NCBI GenBank assembly: GCA_034420695.1 | Contig: DAOULB010000054.1 | Span: forward strand, 78,431 to 142,430 | Reading direction: 5' to 3' | Length of the DNA: 64,000 bases | Source: Io17-Chloro-G2 sp034420695 | GTDB taxonomy: Bacteria; Chloroflexota; Dehalococcoidia; Lucifugimonadales; UBA3495 | Shown: positions 58,077 through 64,000 of the stretch, in pieces | Layout of the letters: each line of letters opens with the position of its first letter | How positions within the stretch are numbered: the first letter of the stretch is position 1 | Notes under the pieces: model-generated | What the model was told of the DNA's origin: nothing | Seen by the model: only the letters and a program-made list of their open reading frames with translations | Databases searched by the model: none | Program-made: the position numbers and the translations under genes

Positions 58077-59984
58077 ATGTCTCGTAATTGGTTCAGGGTT
58101 CCACGGATACTAGGGCTAGTGCCACTGCTCTTGGCCTTGGTGCTTGCCTCTGCCTGCGGTTCCACCGCTCCGGCCGAACCGGCGGTGGTTGAAAAAGAGG
58201 TCATCAAAGAGGTTGAGGTCGTAACGGAGACCGAAGTCATCAAAGAAGTCCCCAAGGAAGTGGTCAAAGAGGTGGTTGTGGAGAAAATGGTGGTTGCCAC
58301 TCCCAAGCCTACCGCTACGTCAATTCCCCTAGTTGTGACCCAGGGCCAGAGCTTCAACTTCCCGGTGAAGCCTGCTTGGGTGAGAAGCGGAAAGCAGAGC
58401 AACACAGTATTGGAGATCGGGGCTAGGAGCAACCCGGGAGCGTGGGACGCCCACTTTGCCGGGAACCTGTTCTCGGCGTTGGTGCCCACGGCGCCCCAGT
58501 TCAGCCAGTTGACCCGGTTCAACCCGGTGGACACCAGCACCATTGTGGGTGACTTGGCCCGGGGCTGGGACATCAACGTCGCCGGTGACGAGTACACCTT
58601 CTACCTGCACGACGCCGCGTGGAGCGACGGGCAGCCGGTTACCGCAGACGATATTGTGTACTCGCTGGACCGGATAACCGATCCCGATGCCATCAGGGCC
58701 CGGACCCGCGTATTGGGTAACTTCTACGAAAGGGGCACCGCTAAGGCCATCGACGACAAGACGGTGCTTGTGCCGCTGAAGTTTCCTGCGGCGCTTTTCC
58801 TGCCCAACTTGTCCACGGACTACATGAAGATGTACGCCCGGCACAACGCGGAGCCGATGAGCCAGGACGACGCCAACCGGGCCTTCAACCTCATCGGTTC
58901 CGGCCCCTGGATATTGAAGAAGTTCGAACCCAACGTCGTCTATGAATACGAGCGGAACCCCAACTACTTCGCCGAAGGTCGTCCTTTCATGGACGGGTTG
59001 AAGTTCAACGTAGTCGGACGAAACCTGCCCCGGATGTACAATTCTTTGACGGTGGGGCAGATTTACATGACTGAGGGCCCCCTGAGTTCCGGCTACCGGC
59101 CTCCCGACGTGTTCCAAGTCCAAGAGGACACCAATGGGCGGGTGCGGGCGCTGACCCTGGAGAACGGGTCCGGGTCGGTGTTCATTCTGCACACCAACCG
59201 GCCTCCCTTTGACGACCCCCGGGTCAGGCGGGCCGTGTACTTGGGGATAGACCGGGATGAGGCCGCTGATGTCCTGTACTGCCAGAACGACTACGGACGG
59301 TGCTTCGGCCGGGCCAACTACTATGGAGTTGGGATAGTGGGCGGCAACGCGGTGGAGCCCCTCGAAGAACTGGCGCAGCGGCCGGGATACAAGCCCTCTG
59401 CTCAAAGGGCGGAAGACTACGCCGAGGCCAAGAAGCTGCTGACTGACGCTGGGTATCCCGACGGCATCGAGGTCACGTTAAACGTAAGTAATGCGACCAG
59501 TTCGGTGCAGCAGGCTGAGATATTCACCGAGCAGTTACGGAAAAATGTCGGTATAGACGTGACTATAGATGCAGTGGACACCGCAAGCAACATGGCGCGC
59601 CTGAACGAGTCGTTCCACCAGATAACCATGAACACTGCTGCCACCATCATTCCCGACGCCGCCGACAACATCAACCAGCACTTCCTGCAGAACATCACCA
59701 AGAACCCGAACAACTGGTCCGACCCCAGGGTGGATGAACTGCTGGAGGCCCAGTCCAAGGAACTCGATCTGGAGAAACGGCTGGCTATGTTCCAGGAGAT
59801 TGTGGAGATACTCCACAAGGGAGAGAGCCACGTGGTGCCTTTGGTGCGGTTCGACCAGGGAGGCCTGATGGACTACCGGATACAGGGATATCACGTGCCC
59901 ACTTCCATCCAGCTGGTCCACTCCTGGGACCAGATATGGTGGGATGCCGACGCTAAATGCCCTGTTGAGGGAGGCTGCCAGTAG
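58077..59984 (+). CDS. ABC transporter solute-binding lipoprotein, tandem paralogue
   Basis: A 635-residue protein that aligns end to end with the gene at 55726, without length change; most residues are identical. It has the same signal (ILGLVPLLLALVLASAC), Cys27, Glu/Val/Lys linker and family-5 domain, and ends in the same CPxEGGCQ tail. Differences are scattered conservative changes (for example S/T, E/Q, IM/IL), with clusters near residues 425-440 and 520-530 that may alter ligand choice. AGGAGGAAGAAGG precedes the ATG at 58077; a longer frame upstream is not supported. It has its own promoter and terminator. Confidence 0.93.
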   Translation: MSRNWFRVPRILGLVPLLLALVLASACGSTAPAEPAVVEKEVIKEVEVVTETEVIKEVPKEVVKEVVVEKMVVATPKPTATSIPLVVTQGQSFNFPVKPAWVRSGKQSNTVLEIGARSNPGAWDAHFAGNLFSALVPTAPQFSQLTRFNPVDTSTIVGDLARGWDINVAGDEYTFYLHDAAWSDGQPVTADDIVYSLDRITDPDAIRARTRVLGNFYERGTAKAIDDKTVLVPLKFPAALFLPNLSTDYMKMYARHNAEPMSQDDANRAFNLIGSGPWILKKFEPNVVYEYERNPNYFAEGRPFMDGLKFNVVGRNLPRMYNSLTVGQIYMTEGPLSSGYRPPDVFQVQEDTNGRVRALTLENGSGSVFILHTNRPPFDDPRVRRAVYLGIDRDEAADVLYCQNDYGRCFGRANYYGVGIVGGNAVEPLEELAQRPGYKPSAQRAEDYAEAKKLLTDAGYPDGIEVTLNVSNATSSVQQAEIFTEQLRKNVGIDVTIDAVDTASNMARLNESFHQITMNTAATIIPDAADNINQHFLQNITKNPNNWSDPRVDELLEAQSKELDLEKRLAMFQEIVEILHKGESHVVPLVRFDQGGLMDYRIQGYHVPTSIQLVHSWDQIWWDADAKCPVEGGCQ

Positions 59985-60027
59985 GCAGTACTGCCCCAAA
60001 GCCGAACAGCGGCAAGACCACAGCATC

Positions 60028-60061
60028 GACCCCCGGCCAAGCGGCCGGGGGTCTGCTTTTT
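60028..60061 (+). terminator. Intrinsic terminator after the second solute-binding protein
   Basis: GACCCCCGGCC (60028-60038), loop AAGC, GGCCGGGGGTC (60043-60053), then TGC and five T at 60057-60061. The stem is perfect over 11 pairs. Confidence 0.93.
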
Positions 60062-60175
60062 CCCGGACAAGCTCGCCAGTAGGACTCCCAAATGGAACAC
60101 CCCCTGTACTACCCGCTGCCCGCGCTGCCGTGGGGGCGTTCTGCGTCGTTACCGGCTTTGATTGACGGGGCTGGG

Positions 60176-61852
60176 CTAGCCGACCATGTCGTAGCTGCGC
60201 ATCAGCTTGCCGGGCAGGGCCCCGGTGCAGTTATTTTCCTCGAAGGTCACCGTTCCGTTGACCAGGGTGTATCTCAGGCCGGTGGGTTTCTGCACCAGCC
60301 TCCGTTCGCCACCGGGGAAGTCGGTGTCGAATTTGGGCTTGTCGTACATGAACCCCAGTTGGTCCATGTCGTACACGATGATGTCCGCCCAGTCGCCCAC
60401 CCGCAGGGTTCCCCGGTTCTTGAAGTCGGCGAACCAAGCCGGATAGGCGCTGATCTTCTGATGGGCCTGCTCCAGTGTCATCAACCCACGATCCCTCACC
60501 CAGTGGGTCAGGAAGTACACCGGCCAAGTGCTGTTGGTCAAGAACCGCGTGTGGGCTCCGCCGTCGGATAGCGAAATGTGGGTATAGGGGTTCAGGATGC
60601 GGTCCGCACGGGCATCATCGCCTTGGGGGGCCGCCGGGTGGCTGAACTCGGTCTCCAGATCCTCGTCCAGGGCCAAGTCCAGGAAAGAGTCCACCGGGTG
60701 TTTCCCTTCGGCTTCCGAAATCTCGGCTATGGTCATGCCGGCGTACTTGGAATTACGTTCTTGGGCTACCTCGACGACGATGACCCTCGACCAGTCGGTC
60801 CTGGCGTTGGAGCGTTCCTCGACGTCTCGCTTCATGCCCACTCGCACTCCGTCTTCGGACAGCTTGGCGATGCGCTCTTCCTTGGTGCCCACCAGGGGCT
60901 GGACCCAGTTGGGCATGTAGTCGAAGAGGTTGTATTCCGAAAGCTTGAACTCGGCGTCAGTGGGGACGGAGCCAACTTGGGCCAGCACGGGCAGTCCCTC
61001 CGCGCGCACCTCCTTCAACCACTCGAATCCCGCGTCGTCTCCCAATACTACGTGCAAGGGGCGGCCGCTCATCCTGACCATCTCGGCCAGCATGTCCCGC
61101 TGGGAGGCCCGGTCGTCGGAAATGCCGATGGTCCAGCCGAGGTGCCCCACGCCAAACTGGCCCAGCACTTGGGCCATGGCGTAGTATTCTTCCTTGGAAG
61201 CTACGTGGCTGGGAAGCCAGCTTCCGTCCTCGGGCCGGTCTTCCAAGTTCTTGTCGGCGGAGATTCCGAAGGCCCCGGCCTTCATGGAGTCGAAGAGAAT
61301 CTGCTTCATCTGGTCCAGTTCTTCCGGGGTCACGGAAGTCCTTTCCCGGGCCGGGATCATGCCCAGCACGTACCCCCTCAGCGGGGAAAAGGGGACCAGC
61401 GCTCCGACGTTTACCCCCAAGCCTTGTCGGTCGAGGCTGTCCAGGTATTCGGGGAAGGTCTCCCAGTCCCAGCGCATGCCCAGCCGCATGGATTCCAAGG
61501 GAATGGCCTCAATACGGTTCATCATCCGCATGTTCAAGTCCCGGTCTTCCGGGCGGGTAGGGGCAAAGCCGAAACCGCACTGGCCCACGGTCAGGGAGGT
61601 CACTCCAAACCAGCCCGACAGGGAGGCGTAGGGGTCCCAGTTCAACTGGGCGTCGTAGTGGGTATGGAGGTCGATGGCTCCCGGGGCTACGATGCAGCCG
61701 CTGGCGTCTATCTCCTTGGTCCCGGCGGCGCTGATTCTTCCGCTCACCATGGCCACCCGGCCGTCCTTGACGGCCAAGTCGGCCCGGAAGCGGGGGATGC
61801 CGGTGCCGTCGACGACGGTTCCTCCCCGGATCACCAAGTCGAATTCAGACAT
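60176..61852 (-). CDS. Amidohydrolase-family N-acyl-D-amino-acid deacylase-like enzyme
   Basis: A 558-residue metal-dependent hydrolase of the amidohydrolase-3 / D-aminoacylase group. FDLVIRGGTVVDGTGIPRFRADLAVKDGRV starts the small beta domain, IDLHTHYDAQLNWDP carries the first metal histidines, and ISLSDGGAHTRFL near residue 465 the conserved Asp. It may deacylate D-amino acids or hydrolyse related amides. AAGGAG precedes the ATG. It is on the minus strand, downstream of another amidohydrolase gene with a gap of about 110 bases. Confidence 0.88.
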   Translation of the reverse strand: MSEFDLVIRGGTVVDGTGIPRFRADLAVKDGRVAMVSGRISAAGTKEIDASGCIVAPGAIDLHTHYDAQLNWDPYASLSGWFGVTSLTVGQCGFGFAPTRPEDRDLNMRMMNRIEAIPLESMRLGMRWDWETFPEYLDSLDRQGLGVNVGALVPFSPLRGYVLGMIPARERTSVTPEELDQMKQILFDSMKAGAFGISADKNLEDRPEDGSWLPSHVASKEEYYAMAQVLGQFGVGHLGWTIGISDDRASQRDMLAEMVRMSGRPLHVVLGDDAGFEWLKEVRAEGLPVLAQVGSVPTDAEFKLSEYNLFDYMPNWVQPLVGTKEERIAKLSEDGVRVGMKRDVEERSNARTDWSRVIVVEVAQERNSKYAGMTIAEISEAEGKHPVDSFLDLALDEDLETEFSHPAAPQGDDARADRILNPYTHISLSDGGAHTRFLTNSTWPVYFLTHWVRDRGLMTLEQAHQKISAYPAWFADFKNRGTLRVGDWADIIVYDMDQLGFMYDKPKFDTDFPGGERRLVQKPTGLRYTLVNGTVTFEENNCTGALPGKLMRSYDMVG

Positions 61853-61964
61853 TTCACGCTCCTTAGAGGTTGGATTGCACTACATCCGGTGGTCTAGGTA
61901 TCGACTTTAGCATGTTAAGTGCGCCTTGGACCCTTGACAAGCACCGGTCTCGGGCCGGTTACGG

Positions 61965-62990
61965 CTAGGAATCTATCCGGTAGACCCTGGCGGCGTTGTC
62001 GTGAAACATGCCGGCCCGTTCGCTGGGAGAATAACCTTGGGAGAGCCTCTTGAAGGCGTTGTACATCACGTTGTAGGAGTAGGAAACTTTGTCCACCGGG
62101 AAGTTGCTTTCGAACATGCTTCGCCCCGGCCCGAACTGCTCAATGCAGTATTCCATGAATGGGGACATGGAGGCGGCCAGTTCCTCGGAACCGATGGGCT
62201 GGTCCCGGAGGTGCCAGTCGAACCCAGTGCGCGGCATTCCGATGCCGCCCAGCTTTATAACAACGTTGGGGCACTGGGCCACGGCGGCGATGCCGCTGCG
62301 CCAAGTGCCCAGCACCTCTTGGTCCCGGTTGGCGTAGGGGCCGTCCCGCAGCAGGCCTCCGATGTGGTTCAGGATTATCGTCAGGGCCGGCACCGCCCGG
62401 GCAAAGTCGGCCAACTCCGGCAACTGGTGGAAAAACATCCAGCCTTCCAGGGAGAGTCCCATCCGGGCCAGAACCCGTGCGCCGGCGCGAAAACCGTCGC
62501 TGCCCAACTGTCCCTGGATGGGGAAGGCCGCAGTGTTCTCCACCGCGGGGTTGGCGTCCCAAGTCACCGAGTGCCGTATGCCGCGGAACCGGTTGGGACT
62601 GGCCGCTTGGAGGGCCTCCAAGACCGGTTCGACCCGGTCACCCAGGTTCAGATTGGCGTGGCCGACGATTGCCGCTGCGGCGCGGCCGGGGCCGTAAAGC
62701 CCGCTGGCGCTGGCGGCCGCCAGGCCTTGGACAAATTCCACCTCGCCCACGGGCCGCATTTCTTCGGGTCCATCGGTGCGGTACATGGACCGGGCCTCCA
62801 CAAAGACGGTTGACCGCACGTTGTGGCCGCTGTTGATGTCATCGGCCAGTTCGTGGAGCAAATACCGCTGGTAGGGGATGCGGGCGGTGCGGTAGTCCCA
62901 GAAGTGATGATGAGGGTCGCAGATAGGCAGTTCAGGCTCCAAGGTGGGTTCCTGGGCGAGGGCCAGCCAGTCATTTCCGCCGAAAGGCAT
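61965..62990 (-). CDS. Amidohydrolase-2 family metal-dependent hydrolase
   Basis: A 341-residue TIM-barrel hydrolase or decarboxylase. ICDPHHHFWDYR near residue 22-33 carries the HxH metal motif; RGIRHSVTWD, WMFFHQLPEL and LNHIGG follow. It ends FHDNAARVYRID, which is the usual end of the amidohydrolase-2 (PF04909) family. Members include decarboxylases and lactonases on aromatic or dicarboxylic acids. It may be cotranscribed with the deacylase at 60176 and diverges from the NIPSNAP gene. Confidence 0.88.
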   Translation of the reverse strand: MPFGGNDWLALAQEPTLEPELPICDPHHHFWDYRTARIPYQRYLLHELADDINSGHNVRSTVFVEARSMYRTDGPEEMRPVGEVEFVQGLAAASASGLYGPGRAAAAIVGHANLNLGDRVEPVLEALQAASPNRFRGIRHSVTWDANPAVENTAAFPIQGQLGSDGFRAGARVLARMGLSLEGWMFFHQLPELADFARAVPALTIILNHIGGLLRDGPYANRDQEVLGTWRSGIAAVAQCPNVVIKLGGIGMPRTGFDWHLRDQPIGSEELAASMSPFMEYCIEQFGPGRSMFESNFPVDKVSYSYNVMYNAFKRLSQGYSPSERAGMFHDNAARVYRIDS

Positions 62991-63130
62991 TTGGGGGGCC
63001 TCCTTTTCGGGATTTGGAGGCCCAATCGTACCACACAGCCCTCAGAAACCCGCTTGGCGCAGCTTCCTGGGATTTGCCGGATGGGCTTTGGTGTGTTAAG
63101 TAAGAAATGCGCAATTTTGGAGGTGGAGTA

Positions 63131-63766
63131 ATGATTTCCCAACTTCGCACCTATACGGTCAACCGGGGCATGATGGACCCGTGGGTGAAGCTGTTCGCCG
63201 AGACCCTGGTCCCCATGCAGGAGAGGCACGGAATCAGGATCGACGGGATGTGGGTCAACCAGGACCAGAACCAGTTCATCTGGATTCGCAGCTTCAACGA
63301 TGCCGCGGACTTGGCAGCCAAGGAGAAGTCTTTCTACGAGTCCGAGGAATGGAACGGGATCATGGACCATGCCCGCAGTCACTTGGCCAGGGTGGTGGTG
63401 CAGCAGATGGAACCGGCCTCCAGCGGTGACGCCCGCATCGACCAAGGCGGCAACCAGGTCTCCCAGCTTCGAATTTACACTGTGAACCGGGGGATGATGG
63501 ACGCTTGGGCAAAGCTGTTTACTGAGTCCTTGGTCTCCATCCAGGAAAACCAGGGCATCAAGATCGACGGGATGTGGGTCAACGATGACCAGAACCAGTT
63601 CATCTGGATCCGCAGCTTCGCCGACGCGGATGACGTGAAGGCCAAGGAAGCGGCCTTCAGCGAGTCAGCGGAATGGAAGGCGATAGTGGACCACGCCCGG
63701 AGCCACTTGGCCCGGCTGGACGTTCAAACGATGCAGCCCGCCGCGGCGCCGGTGAGCGCCTCCTAG
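63131..63766 (+). CDS. Tandem-duplicated NIPSNAP-family protein
   Basis: A 211-residue protein made of two copies of a NIPSNAP / dimeric alpha-beta-barrel domain, roughly residues 1-98 and 108-205. Each repeats SQLR-x-YTVNRGMMD-x-W, IDGMWVN-x-DQNQFIWIRSF and MDHARSHLAR or VDHARSHLAR. Single-domain members form dimeric barrels; here the fusion would make one barrel in one chain. Members act as small monooxygenases or isomerase-like proteins. GGAGGTGGAG precedes the ATG at 63131. It is divergent from the amidohydrolase gene. Confidence 0.88.
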   Translation: MISQLRTYTVNRGMMDPWVKLFAETLVPMQERHGIRIDGMWVNQDQNQFIWIRSFNDAADLAAKEKSFYESEEWNGIMDHARSHLARVVVQQMEPASSGDARIDQGGNQVSQLRIYTVNRGMMDAWAKLFTESLVSIQENQGIKIDGMWVNDDQNQFIWIRSFADADDVKAKEAAFSESAEWKAIVDHARSHLARLDVQTMQPAAAPVSAS

Positions 63767-63803
63767 GGAATCCCGGAACAGTTTCTGTCCACCCTCATCC
63801 TAC

Positions 63804-63828
63804 AGGGGCGGGTTTCAAACCCGCCCCT
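63804..63828. repeat. GC-rich palindrome of a type widespread in environmental genomes
   Basis: AGGGGCGGGTTT (63804-63815), one C, then the exact reverse complement to 63828. It lies 38 bases after the NIPSNAP stop, between convergent genes. Palindromes of this kind, beginning GTAGGGGCGGG, recur in many environmental genomes as I remember. It may act as a terminator or be a REP-like mobile unit. Confidence 0.7.
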
Positions 63829-63892
63829 ACCGCCAAGGGGCAAAGGGACTTACGCTATCTCATCTGGACTGGCCCTAGGCTTTCTTTCCGGT

Positions 63893-64000
63893 CTATGAGT
63901 CCAGGGCGAGGAGGGCGTTGTAGGGGAAGTCCCGGGCGCAGGGGAGCAGCCGGTAGAGCAGCTTCTGGGCTTCGGGGGCGGTGTTCTTGCTCCGGCACTC
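63893..64000 (-). CDS. Second copy of the 110-residue protein family (5' end outside window)
   Basis: A minus-strand frame enters from the window edge and ends at a TAG at 63895-63893, giving 35 residues that start ECRSKNTAPEAQK and end NALLALDS. They match residues 76-110 of the protein at 19544-19876 in all but the last residue. At the DNA level the two differ mostly at third codon positions, so the copies are under protein-level selection rather than freshly duplicated. The N-terminus is missing. Confidence 0.85.
   Translation of the reverse strand, partial: ECRSKNTAPEAQKLLYRLLPCARDFPYNALLALDS

Noticed and set aside
1..64000. CRISPR arrays, rRNA operons, prophage or insertion sequences
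   Set aside because: I found no regularly spaced identical repeats of CRISPR size, no rRNA blocks, and no transposase, integrase or phage structural genes in the reading frames.

Overview
The window is about 60% GC by eye and looks like a chromosome segment from a Chloroflexota bacterium, most likely Dehalococcoidia or a SAR202-type relative. The placement is inferred from gene content. Three luciferase-like flavin/F420-type oxidoreductases, several degradative enzyme families and a pair of lipoprotein solute-binding proteins with Glu/Val/Lys-rich linkers fit that group. So do frequent TTG and GTG starts behind strong AGGAGG sites, a DUF2339/DUF3999 pair, FmdB, and DUF5679 and PaREP1-like small proteins. 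There are no rRNA genes, CRISPR arrays, prophage or transposase genes.

Layout. 1-3.1 kb: two isocitrate-lyase/PEP-mutase family paralogues and an F420-type oxidoreductase. 3.2-8.5 kb: mnmA, rnhB, a YraN gene, an FAD oxidoreductase, a ComB-type phosphatase and a chlorite-dismutase/HemQ gene. 8.6-12.3 kb: mitochondrial-type aconitase, 7Fe ferredoxin, Lrp regulator, tRNA-Ser. 12.5-18.6 kb: miaB, nadA, an AbrB/PIN toxin-antitoxin pair, nadC, DinB, a coiled-coil microprotein, dtd, fmdB. 18.6-25.2 kb: a gene-poor repeat region, a 110-residue protein family, two large envelope proteins, a zinc alcohol dehydrogenase, a PaREP1-like protein. 25.2-33.3 kb: a catabolic region whose core is one long minus-strand operon. 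33.5-37.2 kb: BNR propeller, an orphan, a DpnI homologue and an AT-richer decayed stretch. 37.2-42.3 kb: cobalamin assembly and salvage (phosphatase, cobQ, cobU, threonine kinase) plus a tartrate/malate dehydrogenase-type enzyme. 42.5-48.9 kb: small zinc ribbon, aminotransferase, SMP-30, fluoride channel, PAC2, nth, argC, tRNA-Glu. 49.3-55.4 kb: ybeY-dnaX-ybaB-recR-recO and biotin-carboxylase genes. 55.5-64 kb: two tandem solute-binding proteins with their own promoters, two amidohydrolases, a fused NIPSNAP protein and a second copy of the 110-residue family.

The most notable item is a selenoprotein gene at 27962-28537 (minus). Its frame is split by a UGA that begins a perfect U-G-S-C motif, and a 9-bp stem-loop with a G-starting loop sits 19 nt downstream of the UGA, as expected for a bacterial SECIS. 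It lies in an apparent six-gene operon with a luciferase-like monooxygenase, a conserved cysteine-bearing protein of unknown function, an NHL propeller, a second LLM oxidoreductase and an ECHDC3-like crotonase lacking both usual catalytic glutamates. A divergent SDR and a CoA-transferase pair lie beside it. I infer a pathway for an unknown organic or thio-substrate in which the selenoprotein supplies a redox step.

Secondary points: a solitary DpnI-family nuclease with an active-site Glu-to-Gln change, helically phased A-tract repeats in two gene-poor stretches, an apparent AUA start for the biotinyl subunit, and a toxin-antitoxin pair inside the NAD operon.
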